Of a stretch of DNA of 64,000 nt, positions 43,796 to 53,023 are shown piece by piece. The position numbers and the translations under genes are program-made. The stretch is from NCBI GenBank assembly GCA_045807125.1, contig JBJMHZ010000016.1, positions 75,172-139,171 on the forward strand, in the 5' to 3' direction. Within the stretch, counting starts at the first letter, position 1. Each line of letters begins with the position of its first letter. A model generated the notes under the pieces. It saw nothing but the letters and a program-made list of their open reading frames with translations, had not been told where the DNA came from and ran no database searches. This stretch comes from JBJMHZ01 sp045807125. GTDB taxonomy: Bacteria > Actinomycetota > Actinomycetes > JAWWOL01.

Positions 43796-44143
43796 ATGAC
43801 GACGTCCGGCCTGCAGACGGTGATCTACCCGGTGAGCGACATCGCCGCCGCGCGCGAGCTGTACGGCGCGCTGACCGAGGTCCCGCCGATCATGGACGAG
43901 CAGTACTACGTCGGCTACCAGGTCAACGGCCAGGACATCGGCCTCGACCCCAACGGTCACCGGCGCGGCCTCACCGGTCCGGTCGGCTACTGGCACGTGG
44001 ACGACATCCGCCAGTCCATCGAGCGGCTCACCGCGCGCGGCGCAACGGTCACCGCCGAGGTGACCGGCGTCGGCGGCGGGAAGCTGATCGCCACCCTCAC
44101 CGACTCGGACGGCAACGTCCTCGGCCTGCTGCAGCAGCCGTAG
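43796..44143 (+). CDS. VOC (glyoxalase/dioxygenase-like) protein
   Basis: The 115-residue protein has the VOC start QTVIYPVSDIAAARELYGAL and end ATLTDSDGNVLGLLQQP, with one beta-alpha-beta-beta-beta pair. GAAGGAG is five bases before the ATG. It is divergent from the ECF sigma gene and may be its target, as adjacent small genes often are for ECF41 (inference). Confidence 0.88.
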   Translation: MTTSGLQTVIYPVSDIAAARELYGALTEVPPIMDEQYYVGYQVNGQDIGLDPNGHRRGLTGPVGYWHVDDIRQSIERLTARGATVTAEVTGVGGGKLIATLTDSDGNVLGLLQQP

Positions 44144-44185
44144 CCGGCCCGACTCCCCCACCGACGAAGCGATTGGACGCACGCC

Positions 44186-44614
44186 ATGCTCGGCCGCAAG
44201 GACTACACCAGGGAAGAGCTCGACCACGCGAGAGCTGTGGTCGAGCAGCAGCTCATCGCGTACGGCGGCCTCGTCAAGGCGGTCGCCGCGGCGCCCGACC
44301 CGCAGGCGGGGTCCGCGCTCGACGCGTTCGAGGCGCGCTTCTTCAACGACATGGTCCTCGTGCTCGACCGGCTCTTCGTGCATCGGCTGCGCTCGGTCAC
44401 CGGCAAGGACGGCAACCCGCTCAACGAGGTGGAGCTGCTCACCGATTCGCTGATGAGCAACGACGGCGTCCTGCGCGGCAACAACGTGATCAAGTACGCG
44501 CCGGAGCAGTCCGTCCTGAAGCTCCGGATCGGCGACCGGATCGCGCTGACCGCCGAGCAGTTCGTGCGCCTCGCCCGGGCATTCCTCGACGAGATCGAGC
44601 GCAAGTTCCTCTGA
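44186..44614 (+). CDS. Conserved actinobacterial protein of unknown function
   Basis: The 142-residue soluble, mostly helical protein (MLGRKDYTREELDHARAVVE at the start) resembles proteins I have seen in other actinomycetes with no assigned function. It follows the VOC gene by 42 bp on the same strand. No catalytic motif is evident. Confidence 0.7.
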   Translation: MLGRKDYTREELDHARAVVEQQLIAYGGLVKAVAAAPDPQAGSALDAFEARFFNDMVLVLDRLFVHRLRSVTGKDGNPLNEVELLTDSLMSNDGVLRGNNVIKYAPEQSVLKLRIGDRIALTAEQFVRLARAFLDEIERKFL

Positions 44615-44699
44615 ACCACCGCGCACGCCATCCATGTCTCCAGCAGCGTCTCCGGCAGCGATCGCATGAGCGCCCACGCGATGAGCCTCTGGCGCTGCG

Positions 44700-45491
44700 C
44701 TATCCCGACCGGTCGGGCTGGCCGTCGCCGGTGGTCTGGGCCACCCAGAAGACGGCGCCCGCCGGGTCGGCGAGGCCGGCCATGGTGCCGTACGGCGTGT
44801 CGAGCGCCGGGCGCAGCACCGATCCGCCGGACCGCTCCGCGGCGGCGACCGCTGCGGCAGCGTCGGCCACCGCGAAGTAGACGAGCCAGTGCGCCGGCAT
44901 GCCCTCGATGCCGAACATGCCGCCCATGCCGCCGAGGGGGGCCTGCTCCCCTGCCAGGTGGAACAGCGCGTAGTCGGGACCCGCTGCGGCCAGCGGCTCC
45001 GTCCGGAAGCCGAAGAGCGCCTCGTAGAACGCGCGGGCTCCGTCAGGATCGGGCGAGCGCAGGTCCTCCCACATGAGGCCGCCCGGCTCGTTGACGATGC
45101 CGGCGCCGATGTGCGTCCCCGCCTGCCACACCGCGAACGTGGCACCGGTCGGGTCGGCCGCGATGAGCATCCGCCCGAACGGTCCGACGTCACCGGGCGG
45201 CAGCAGGACCGATCCCCCGTGCTCGGCGATCTCCGCGGCGGTCCTGTCCGCGTCGTCGCTCGCGAAGTACAGGGTCCAGCCGACCGGGCCGCCCTCCCGC
45301 GCGGGACCGATGCCGGCGGCGATCGCACCGCCCACCCCGGCGATGACATAGCCGCCGTAGTCCTCACCGGTGCCTTGGTAGGTCCACCCCAGCACGTCGG
45401 CGTAGAACGACGTGACCGCGTCGACGTCGGGCACGCTGAGATCGGTCCAGCACGGCATGCCGGCCGGCCATGGCGAAGTGCGAATGCTCAT
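44700..45491 (-). CDS. Two-domain VOC family protein
   Basis: The 263-residue protein consists of two VOC modules: residues about 10-125 (CWTDLSVPDVDAVTSFYADV to AADPTGATFAVWQAG) and 135-255 (WEDLRSPDPDGARAFYEALF to LADPAGAVFWVAQTT). Tandem VOC proteins of this kind are abundant in actinobacteria with unknown substrates. ATG 45491 (MSIRTSPWPAGMPCWTDLS) fits the family start; the frame continues 20 codons upstream without similarity. Confidence 0.85.
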   Translation of the reverse strand: MSIRTSPWPAGMPCWTDLSVPDVDAVTSFYADVLGWTYQGTGEDYGGYVIAGVGGAIAAGIGPAREGGPVGWTLYFASDDADRTAAEIAEHGGSVLLPPGDVGPFGRMLIAADPTGATFAVWQAGTHIGAGIVNEPGGLMWEDLRSPDPDGARAFYEALFGFRTEPLAAAGPDYALFHLAGEQAPLGGMGGMFGIEGMPAHWLVYFAVADAAAAVAAAERSGGSVLRPALDTPYGTMAGLADPAGAVFWVAQTTGDGQPDRSG

Positions 45492-45643
45492 GCCGGCATC
45501 TTCCACTCCCTGCGGCGTCGATGCATCGCCTGCCGTGGCGCCCTCGCGCACCGCTGCGATCGCCGGTTCAGCCCTTGGCGCAAGCCGTTGACCCGCCGCC
45601 GGGCGCGCGCCGATCGTGGAGTGGCGTCGAAGGAGGCCCAGCC

Positions 45644-45955
45644 ATGCCCGTTCCCGACCGACCCGGCGCCGGCGCGCCGCCGTTCCCCCAGCCGCCGGAG
45701 CCGCCCTGGCCCAAGCCGCCGACGCTGCCGCGGCTGCAGCGCACCGAGCCCCTGCACATCCCCACCGTCGTGCAGCCCGAGCTGGCCTGCCCGGGCCCGG
45801 AGGAGCACTACGGCTGCGCGTCGGTCACCGGCCTCGACCCGCAGTCCTGGGAGGCGATCCTGCGGGAGCGCTTCGCCGCCGGCTACCGCCTGCTGCACGT
45901 CGTGCCCGGCGACGGCGGGCAGGCGCTGCTCGTCTTCGAGCACCGCGACGCCTGA
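45644..45955 (+). CDS. Small Pro-rich hypothetical protein
   Basis: The 103-residue product has a Pro-rich N-terminal half and a short folded C-terminal part (SWEAILRERFAAGYRLLHVV and ALLVFEHRD). AGGAGG lies seven bases before ATG 45644, which is strong support for the start. I do not recognise a family. Confidence 0.7.
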   Translation: MPVPDRPGAGAPPFPQPPEPPWPKPPTLPRLQRTEPLHIPTVVQPELACPGPEEHYGCASVTGLDPQSWEAILRERFAAGYRLLHVVPGDGGQALLVFEHRDA

Positions 45956-46033
45956 GGCCGGGCGCGCCCGGCGGCGGTTGCGCTCCGACGGCGACGGGAA
46001 CCATGGATCGACAGCCACGTCAGGAGGTCGGGC

Positions 46034-46270
46034 ATGGGCACCGACGACAAGGTCACCGACACCGACATGAGCCCCAGCGGCCCCCAGGGAGTCGGCGAGA
46101 GCATCACCAGGCAGGGCAACGAGCTCGTCCACGGCGCTGAGGACTCGGCGCACCAGGAGGGCGGCACCTCCCGCGACGAGGCCCGCGCCAACGCTCAGCA
46201 GGCCGACCGGGAGAAGGACCGCCTTCAGGGCAGCATCGACCCGAAGCGCCCCGGCCCCGAGCCCGACTGA
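46034..46270 (+). CDS. Small hydrophilic hypothetical protein
   Basis: The 78-residue, highly charged, probably disordered protein (MGTDDKVTDTDMSPSGPQGV onward) has AGGAGG six bases before the ATG. Such short hydrophilic proteins are common in actinobacteria and are sometimes stress-induced. No function can be assigned. Confidence 0.65.
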   Translation: MGTDDKVTDTDMSPSGPQGVGESITRQGNELVHGAEDSAHQEGGTSRDEARANAQQADREKDRLQGSIDPKRPGPEPD

Positions 46271-46391
46271 GGAGCCCGACCGGCCCCGAGGTTGCCGTCA
46301 CCTCACCGATGAGTCCCGGCCGGACCGGGCGTCATAGCGGTACGTACGCAAGCCGCTGGGCGCCGGTCCGCCGGCGCGGTGAGGAGGAACC

Positions 46392-46763
46392 ATGGGCCGC
46401 CCCGTCGTGCACTTCGAGATCATCGGCACGGACGCGGAGAAGCTCCGCCATTACTACGGCGAGCTGTTCGACTGGAAGTTCTCGGCCGACAACCCGATGA
46501 ACTACGGCCTCACCTCGCGCGAGGACAACCTCTCCGCCGAGGGCATCGGGCTCGCCGGCGGCGTGGGCGCCGGGCCGGAGGGCTACCCGGGCCACGTGAC
46601 CGTCTACGTCGAGGTCCCTGACGTGGAGGCCGCGCTCGCCAAGGCCGAGAGCCTCGGCGGGTCTCGGGTGATGGGCCCGGAGAAGGTGATGGAGGGCGTG
46701 GAGATCGGCCTGTTCGCCGACCCGGAGGGGCATCAGGTCGGCCTGGTCAAGTCGCCGTCGTAA
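46392..46763 (+). CDS. VOC family protein
   Basis: The 123-residue single VOC domain has RPVVHFEIIGTDAEKLRHYY, then GHVTVYVEVPDVEAALAKAE and GLFADPEGHQVGLVKSP. GAGGAGG precedes the ATG by six bases. It is the third VOC gene within 3 kb; the substrate is unknown. Confidence 0.9.
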   Translation: MGRPVVHFEIIGTDAEKLRHYYGELFDWKFSADNPMNYGLTSREDNLSAEGIGLAGGVGAGPEGYPGHVTVYVEVPDVEAALAKAESLGGSRVMGPEKVMEGVEIGLFADPEGHQVGLVKSPS

Positions 46764-46781
46764 CGGTCGGGCCTGGCTTGC

Positions 46782-47363
46782 TCAGCGCACGACGACGGTG
46801 AGCCGCCAGGCGCGGGCAGGAGCTGCCGGACCTCGCAGGCGGGCAAGGACGGTCGCGGTGCCCGTCCGCCGGGCGGTCAGCACGAACCTCTCCCCGCGGC
46901 CGGTCGCCGAGACGGCGCCCAGCCGGACGGCGGCCCGCACGGAGCCGGCCAGCCGGGGGCGCGCCCAGCCCGCCCGGTCGCTCGGCGCGAGGGCGACGGT
47001 GACTGCCGCGCCCCGGGCCAGGCAGATCGTCGCGCCGTACGGGGGGCCGTAGCCGTAGCCGAGCGTCGCCCCGTCACGGGCGCACTCGGCGACGGCTCGG
47101 CCGGTCGTGCGCCGCTGCTGATCGGCTGCGGGCCGGCTGGACGGGCGCGCTGGCGCCGACGCGCTCCGTTCGGTGGGCACGGTCGGCACGGTGGGTGCGA
47201 TCGGCACGGTGGGTGCGGTGGGCAGCGGTGCGGTCGCGGCGGCCGGGCCGGTCGCCGCCGGGGCGGTGCCGCCCTGGCTGCACCCGCACAGGAGACCGGC
47301 CAGCACCATGAGCGCCGCAAGCCCGGCGGGCGCTCTCCTGGCGCGGACGAGGCGCACGGGCAC
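46782..47363 (-). CDS. Lipoprotein of unknown function
   Basis: The 193-residue protein has an N-terminal lipoprotein signal (VPVRLVRARRAPAGLAALMV, lipobox LLCGC), a Thr/Pro/Val repeat linker (PTVPIAPTVPTVPT) and a C-terminal beta-rich domain ending ARLRGPAAPARAWRLTVVVR. GTG 47363 has GGGAGG five bases upstream. The gene converges with the VOC gene. Confidence 0.7.
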   Translation of the reverse strand: MPVRLVRARRAPAGLAALMVLAGLLCGCSQGGTAPAATGPAAATAPLPTAPTVPIAPTVPTVPTERSASAPARPSSRPAADQQRRTTGRAVAECARDGATLGYGYGPPYGATICLARGAAVTVALAPSDRAGWARPRLAGSVRAAVRLGAVSATGRGERFVLTARRTGTATVLARLRGPAAPARAWRLTVVVR

Positions 47364-47589
47364 ACCGACCTCCCTCTCCGGACCGTTCCGGGCCTTCGTG
47401 CCATGAATAGCGGTCGGTGGGTGCTTCGGGACGTCCTGCGCCGGGGTGAAGCGGTCACCGCCACGTGTCACCAGGCCGATAGCCGCTGACCAGCGTGCCG
47501 TGCCTGGTAGTTGTGGGTACGACCGCGTGGAACAGGACCCGGCCCGGGCTCGCCATGCGGCTCCGGCACCGCGACGAGAGGGCTGCTAG

Positions 47590-48783
47590 ATGCGCACGGC
47601 GAACGAACGCGTACCGGTGCGGACCATCGCGACGGCCATCGCCATGGTGCTGGGCGCGATCATCGCGGTCTACCTGGTGCGGCACCTCTCGCGAGTGATC
47701 ATCTGGGTCGTCATCGCCGGGTTCTTCACCGTGCTGCTCTACCCGATGGTCAACTTCGTCGAGAACCGGATGCACTTCAAGCGCAGCCTGGCGACCTTGG
47801 TCGTGGTGCTCGGCTGCTTCCTGGTGCTCGGCGCGATGGGCTACCTGCTCGTGCAGCCGCTGATCAGCGAGGGCTCGAACTTCGCCGCCAAGCTCCCCGA
47901 CTACATCGACCAGGCGCGGACCGGCCGGGGGCCGGTCGGTCACCTCATCACCCGCTTCCACGTCGACACGTGGGTGGCCCAGCACCAGCAGCAGATCACC
48001 AAGGCGCTCACCAACATCGGTGGCGGTGCCGTCGGCATCGCCAGGACCGCGGGCAACTTCATCTTCGGCACGGTGACCGTGGTGGTGCTGACCTTCCTCA
48101 TGGTCCTCGAGGCCCCGAAGCTGATCGAGGGCTCGCTCGCGCTGCTGTCGTCCCCGCGCGCGGAGCGGGTCCGCCGGGTCGGCGGCGACTGCACCAAGGC
48201 CGTCCTCGGCTACATGACCGGCAACCTGCTCATCAGCGTGATCTGCGGGGCCAGCACCTACGTCGTGCTGCTGCTCACCGGCGTCCCATACGCGGGGGTC
48301 ATCGCGGTGTTCGTCGCGCTCGCCGACCTCATTCCGCTGGTGGGGGCGACCCTCGGTGCGGTCGTGGCCGTCGGCGTGGCCCTGCTGCACTCGGTCACGG
48401 CCGGCATCATCGTCGTGGCGTTCTTCGTCATCTACCAGCAGCTGGAGAACCACCTGCTCCAGCCGGTGATCATGTCGCGCACGGTCAACCTCAACCCGCT
48501 CGCGGTGTTCCTCAGCGTGCTCGTCGGCGTCGAGCTGCTCGGTATCCTCGGCGCGCTGATCGCGATCCCGATCGCCTCCATGATCCAGGTGATCATCAGG
48601 GATGTGTACGACGTGCGAAAGGGGCGCCTCAAGCCCGAGCCGACGGTCGGCGCGGAGGAAGTGCCGATCGACCGGGGACCGCGCGGCGGCCCGGACCACG
48701 AGACGTCGATGCACCCGGCCGGAGCGGCCGGCACCCTGGGCGACCCGGCCTCCGCTCAGGTCGCCCGCGCGGACCGCTCGTAG
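47590..48783 (+). CDS. AI-2E family transporter (PerM-like)
   Basis: The 397-residue membrane protein has about eight helices and the family features VLLYPMVNFVENR, VLTFLMVLEAPKLIEG, ADLIPLVGATLGAVVAVGVA and YQQLENHLLQPVIMSRTVNL. AI-2E proteins include putative quorum-signal exporters and Na+/H+ antiporters; the substrate here is unknown. The tail is hydrophilic and disordered. Confidence 0.92.
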   Translation: MRTANERVPVRTIATAIAMVLGAIIAVYLVRHLSRVIIWVVIAGFFTVLLYPMVNFVENRMHFKRSLATLVVVLGCFLVLGAMGYLLVQPLISEGSNFAAKLPDYIDQARTGRGPVGHLITRFHVDTWVAQHQQQITKALTNIGGGAVGIARTAGNFIFGTVTVVVLTFLMVLEAPKLIEGSLALLSSPRAERVRRVGGDCTKAVLGYMTGNLLISVICGASTYVVLLLTGVPYAGVIAVFVALADLIPLVGATLGAVVAVGVALLHSVTAGIIVVAFFVIYQQLENHLLQPVIMSRTVNLNPLAVFLSVLVGVELLGILGALIAIPIASMIQVIIRDVYDVRKGRLKPEPTVGAEEVPIDRGPRGGPDHETSMHPAGAAGTLGDPASAQVARADRS

Positions 48784-48867
48784 GCGGCCCCGGGTGCGCG
48801 GCGTCGGGGCGCGGTGCGCGGGTAGGTCGGCGGCGACCGTCCCCACGATCGCCGCGGAGGAAGACGC

Positions 48868-49089
48868 ATGACCGACCAGGAGCGCAGCGTGACGCCGCTC
48901 GAGGCCCAGCGGCTCGACCCGGAGCGGGCTACCTCCGAGCGGGCCGGCGAGACGCCCCCGCACGAGGACGCCGAGCGGCTGGAGTCCGCCCTGCGCGAGG
49001 GCGGCCCGCTGCCCGACCGTGACGACGGCGACGCTGGTGCGGCGGCCCGGGAGGCGCCGCTCGACCCGGGCGGCACCTCACTGCCCTGA
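48868..49089 (+). CDS. Small acidic hypothetical protein
   Basis: The 73-residue, charged and probably disordered product (MTDQERSVTPLEAQRLDPER onward) is preceded by GGAGGA six bases before its ATG. It overlaps the end of the convergent FNT gene by 12 bp. No family is recognised. Confidence 0.6.
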   Translation: MTDQERSVTPLEAQRLDPERATSERAGETPPHEDAERLESALREGGPLPDRDDGDAGAAAREAPLDPGGTSLP

Positions 49090-49923
49090 GCCCAGCGCAC
49101 GGCCGGCCCCGCCGTTGTGCCGGCGCTCCTCCACGATGCGCTGGTGGCTGCGGATGATGCGCAGCATCGTCACGAGCACGACGCCGCCCACGACGTTGCC
49201 GACCACCGCGAGCCCGAACCAGTGCGCCCACTCGGCGTAGCCGTACGGCGCGTGGCCGCCCGTGAGCGCGAGGAAGCAGAGCAGCGAGTCGAGCACCGAG
49301 TGGAACATCTGCAGGCCGGCGAGCAGGAAGGCGCCGGCGACGGCAGCCATCACCTTGGTCGGCATCGAGTCGGTGCCCTGCTGCATGCGGGTCATCAAGG
49401 TGATGGCCGCGCCGGCGACGACCGCGAGCGCGAACGCGTTCGGGTCCCAGGCCGACTCGGCGAACGGCCGGGCCACCTCGACCGCCTCCGCGTGCAGCTG
49501 CGGGTAGGCCCGCATGACGATCCACGCCATGACCCAGCCGCCCAGCAGGTTGCCGGCAAGGGTCCCGCCCCACAGCCGGCCCAGGTCCCGTACCGTCGCG
49601 CGCTTGGCGGCGACCGCGGTGATCGGTACGAGGAAGCCCTCGGTGAACAGCTCGCTATGGCCGAGCAGCAGGGCAAGGAAGCCGATCGAGAAGGCGAGCC
49701 CGCCGAGCAGGGCGCTGCCGGTGGCCCGGTGGACGGCCAGCAGGGCGAGGATCCCGATCACGACGTCGATCCCCGCGACGGTGGAGGTGGCGAGCAGGGC
49801 GCGCCAGTCGCGGTGCAGCCGGTGCTCGCCCTCCTCGACGATGTGGTCGAAGGCCCGCTCCAGCCGGGGCTCGAGCTGGCCCTCCCCCGCGGGCTGCTCG
49901 ACGTCGTGGGCCAGCTGCGTCAT
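49078..49923 (-). CDS. Formate/nitrite transporter (FNT) family protein
   Basis: The 281-residue pore protein has an N-terminal helix EPRLERAFDHIVEEGEHRLH and six membrane segments. GHSELFTEGFLVPI and WGGTLAGNLLGGWVMAW are FNT landmarks. It probably moves small anions such as formate, nitrite or hydrosulphide. ATG 49923 has GGAG upstream. Confidence 0.92.
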   Translation of the reverse strand: MTQLAHDVEQPAGEGQLEPRLERAFDHIVEEGEHRLHRDWRALLATSTVAGIDVVIGILALLAVHRATGSALLGGLAFSIGFLALLLGHSELFTEGFLVPITAVAAKRATVRDLGRLWGGTLAGNLLGGWVMAWIVMRAYPQLHAEAVEVARPFAESAWDPNAFALAVVAGAAITLMTRMQQGTDSMPTKVMAAVAGAFLLAGLQMFHSVLDSLLCFLALTGGHAPYGYAEWAHWFGLAVVGNVVGGVVLVTMLRIIRSHQRIVEERRHNGGAGRALGSGQ

Positions 49924-50043
49924 GGGGGTCGCTCCAGCGGACGGGAGGGTCGGGTCAGGCGCGGGGGTGAGCCTGTCCGGCCGGGCGGCGGTCAAACGGC
50001 GGCGCCGCCGGCGTCAGCGGCATCGCCCCGGCGTCATCCGGCG

Positions 50044-51141
50044 TCACCCGGTGCGCCAGAGCACCACCAGCGCGCGGTCGTCGTTGGCGCCCGAGCGCAT
50101 GGCGTCCATCAGCCGCCGGGCGCCGCCGCTGAACGTACGGGGCACCAGCCGCTCGGCCTCCCCGAGCAGCCGGTCGATGCCGAGCGACAGGTCGCGCCCG
50201 CGCACCTCGACGACGCCGTCGGTGTAGAGGAGCAGCGCGTCGCCCGGGCGCAGCCGGCCGCGCTCGACGTCGTAGTCCGGCTCCGCGAGCAGCCCGAGGG
50301 CGACGCCACTGAGCTGGGAGATCCGCCATTGCCCGCTGCCGGCGTCGAAGTGCACGACCGGCGGGTGCCCGGCCGTCTCGATGCGGTAGTCGCCGGTCAC
50401 CACGTCGATGACGACGTGGACGGCCGTGGCGAACCCCTCGTCCCAGCCCTGCCGGATCAGGTAGCGGTTGGCCTCGTGCAGGAACCGCTCGGGCGGCACC
50501 GCGCCGAGCAGGCCACCGAAGGCGCCCGAGAGCAGCAGCGCCCTGGTGCCGGCGCCGAGGCCCTTGCCGGACACGTCGATCAGGGCCACCTCGAGCACGC
50601 GGCCCTCGTTGAGCGAGCTGACGAGGAAGTCGCCGCCGAACGACGCGCCGCCCGCCGACTCCAGCACCACGTCGGCGCCCCAGCCGGTCGGCAGCGGCGG
50701 AAGCTCGCCCTGCTCGCGCAGCTTGTCCCGCAGCTCGAGCAGCATGGACTCGCCGCGCAGCCCGGGCATGCCGACCCGCTCCCGCGACGCGGACAGCCAG
50801 TACGCGATCGCCGCACCGACGCCGAGCGCCACGAGGACGCCGACCCGCACCGCGTGGACGCCGACCCGCGAGACGTCGAAGGCCGTCATGATCGCCGTCG
50901 CCCCGATGAGCAGCTGGGTCGCGGCCCTGCGCAGCAGGAACCCGCCGACCAGCAGCGGCAGCAGCATCACCGCCGGCGGCACCACGATCGCGCCGATGTA
51001 CCCCGCGCCGAGCCCGATGCCGGCGATCGTGAGCAGCAGCAGCGGCAGCGCGAGGCGCCCGGCCGCCGGCAGCACCCGGCGCCACCCCGCCAGGAACCGC
51101 CGGCCGATCCGGGGACGCCGAGGCCGTCGGGCACCATGCAT
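50044..51141 (-). CDS. Membrane PP2C/SpoIIE-type serine phosphatase
   Basis: The 365-residue protein has about four N-terminal membrane helices (residues about 25-120) and a SpoIIE/PP2C domain with metal-binding acids in GGASFGGDFLVSS, LIDVSGKGLGAGT, LLYTDGVVEVRG and GANDDRALVVL. Such phosphatases act on anti-anti-sigma factors in sigma-B-like pathways. No partner switch genes are adjacent. ATG 51141 (MHGARRPRRP) is the last start before the basic leader. Confidence 0.92.
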   Translation of the reverse strand: MHGARRPRRPRIGRRFLAGWRRVLPAAGRLALPLLLLTIAGIGLGAGYIGAIVVPPAVMLLPLLVGGFLLRRAATQLLIGATAIMTAFDVSRVGVHAVRVGVLVALGVGAAIAYWLSASRERVGMPGLRGESMLLELRDKLREQGELPPLPTGWGADVVLESAGGASFGGDFLVSSLNEGRVLEVALIDVSGKGLGAGTRALLLSGAFGGLLGAVPPERFLHEANRYLIRQGWDEGFATAVHVVIDVVTGDYRIETAGHPPVVHFDAGSGQWRISQLSGVALGLLAEPDYDVERGRLRPGDALLLYTDGVVEVRGRDLSLGIDRLLGEAERLVPRTFSGGARRLMDAMRSGANDDRALVVLWRTG

Positions 51142-51261
51142 GATCAACGGCAGCCTATGCGCCCGGGCGAGTGGCAACCAGCGGGCTGGTGCCCTCGGGG
51201 CACGAGGTAAGGGAGGTAAAACTATTAGCTCCGCCGACCCCGACCGGAGTAGACCGGACAG

Positions 51262-52533
51262 GTGACTGCGACAGAGAGCTCGAGGAGCGCCGTCGGCGCT
51301 CCGGCCGGCATCGAGCTGCGGCCCGTCACCGACGAGGAGTGGCCCGACTTCGTCCGCGCCGGCGAGATCCCGTTCCACAACGAGCCGCGGCCGGCCGACT
51401 TCGAGCTGTTCCGCATCGGCTTCCCGCTCGAGCTCACCGTCGCCGCCTTCGAGGCGGGGCGCATCGTGGCGACGTCCGGCGCCTTCGACTTCCAGCTCGG
51501 CGTCCCGGGCGGCGCCGACGTCAGGACCGCGGGCGTGACGGCGGTCGGCACCCTCCCGACCCATCGGCGGCGTGGCCTGCTGACCGCGATCATGCGGCGC
51601 CAGCTCACCGACTACCACGAGGCCGGCATCCCGCTCGCGGCGCTCTGGGCGTCCGAGTCGGCGATCTACGGGCGCTTCGGGTACGGCCTCGCGAGCTGGT
51701 GCCTGCGGGTCGAGGTCCCGCGCGGCAGCGCCTTCGTCCCCGGCGTGGTGCCGGCCGGTGGCCGCCTCCGCCTCGCCGATCCGCAGTCGACGCAGTCGTG
51801 GGAGCTGCTCGCGGCCGTCGACGCGCGGAGCCGGGCGGGCCGGCCGGGGCGCTACGCCCGCGACGCGGCGTGGATGCGCCGCACGGCAGCCGACCCGGAG
51901 CACTGGCGCGACGGCAGCGGCCCGCTCCAGCTCGTCCTGCACGAGGGCGACGACGGGGTCGACGGGTTCGCGCTGTACTCGGTGACCACCAAGTGGGAGC
52001 AGAGCCTGCCGGCGGGGCAGGCGTCGGTGCGCGAGCTCCAGGCCACCAGCGGCGCCGTGCACGCCACGCTGTGGCGCTACCTGCTCGACATCGACCTGGT
52101 GGCGACCGTCGTGGCCCGCGCCCTGCCGCTCGACGAGCCGCTGCTCGCCATGCTCGCCGACCCGCGGGGGGCACGGCCGTGCCTGCGGGACAACCTGTTC
52201 GTGCGCCTCGTCGACGTGCCGGTCGCGCTCGCGGCCCGTACGTACTCGCGGCCGCTGGACACCGTGATCGCGGTGCGCGACCCGCTGTGCCCCTGGAACG
52301 AGGACCGGTTCCGGCTCTGCGGCGACGCCACCGGGGCACGCTGCTCCCCTACCTCCGACGCGCCGGAGCTGACCGTGTCGAGCACGACGCTGGGAGCGGC
52401 CTACCTCGGCGGCCCGACGCTGCGCACGCTCGCGGCTGCCGGGCAGGTCCAGGAGGACCGGCCGGGTGCGCTCGCCGCCGTCTCGGCGGCGTTCCACGGC
52501 GAGGTCGCGCCGTACTGCTCGGAGGTGTTCTGA
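51262..52533 (+). CDS. Eis-like N-acetyltransferase
   Basis: The 423-residue protein has tandem GNAT domains and an SCP2-like C-terminal domain. Visible landmarks are TAVGTLPTHRRRGLLTAIMR (acetyl-CoA loop) and ASESAIYGRFGYGLASW, and it ends SEVF with the C-terminal aromatic residue whose carboxylate acts in catalysis in Eis enzymes. Eis proteins acetylate amines, including aminoglycosides. The GTG start gives VTATESSRSAVG before the conserved IELRPVTDEEW. Confidence 0.92.
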   Translation: MTATESSRSAVGAPAGIELRPVTDEEWPDFVRAGEIPFHNEPRPADFELFRIGFPLELTVAAFEAGRIVATSGAFDFQLGVPGGADVRTAGVTAVGTLPTHRRRGLLTAIMRRQLTDYHEAGIPLAALWASESAIYGRFGYGLASWCLRVEVPRGSAFVPGVVPAGGRLRLADPQSTQSWELLAAVDARSRAGRPGRYARDAAWMRRTAADPEHWRDGSGPLQLVLHEGDDGVDGFALYSVTTKWEQSLPAGQASVRELQATSGAVHATLWRYLLDIDLVATVVARALPLDEPLLAMLADPRGARPCLRDNLFVRLVDVPVALAARTYSRPLDTVIAVRDPLCPWNEDRFRLCGDATGARCSPTSDAPELTVSSTTLGAAYLGGPTLRTLAAAGQVQEDRPGALAAVSAAFHGEVAPYCSEVF

Positions 52534-52538
52534 CCCGG

Positions 52539-53012
52539 TCAGTCGCCGGGCAGCGGCGGCAGCTCGTGCCCGGCCTCGTACGCGCCCAGCATCGCGAGCC
52601 GCCGCCGGTGCCGCTCCTCGCCGGAGAAGGCGGTGGCGAGGAAGACCTCGACCAGGTGGACGGCGACGTCCGGGTCGAGCATGCGAGCTCCGAGGCTGAC
52701 GACGTTGGCGTCGTTGTGCTCGCGGCCGAGCCGAGCGGTCTCCTCGGTCCAGGCGAGCGCCGCCCGCACGCCGGGCACCTTGTTGGCGGCGATGGCCTCG
52801 CCGTTGCCCGAGCCGCCGATGACGACGCCGAGGCTGCCGGGGTCCCCGGCCGTCCTGGCCGCCGCCCTGAGCACGTACGGCGGGTAGTCGTCGTCCGGGT
52901 CGAAGGCGGCGGGACCGCAGTCGACTGGGTCGTGGCCCAGCGCGCGCAGGTGGTCGACGAGCCGCCGCTTGAGCTCGAAGCCGGCATGGTCGGAGCCCAG
53001 GTAGACGCGCAT
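52539..53012 (-). CDS. rpiB: Ribose-5-phosphate isomerase B
   Basis: The 157-residue enzyme of the pentose-phosphate pathway interconverts ribose-5-P and ribulose-5-P. It shows MRVYLGSDHAGFELKRRL, the anion hole GGSGNGEAIAANK and REHNDANVVSLGARM. I chose ATG 53012, as the upstream TTG adds only three residues. It converges with the Eis-like gene and diverges from DUF429, with starts 11 bp apart. Confidence 0.94.
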   Translation of the reverse strand: MRVYLGSDHAGFELKRRLVDHLRALGHDPVDCGPAAFDPDDDYPPYVLRAAARTAGDPGSLGVVIGGSGNGEAIAANKVPGVRAALAWTEETARLGREHNDANVVSLGARMLDPDVAVHLVEVFLATAFSGEERHRRRLAMLGAYEAGHELPPLPGD

Positions 53013-53023
53013 GGCAGGCAAGT

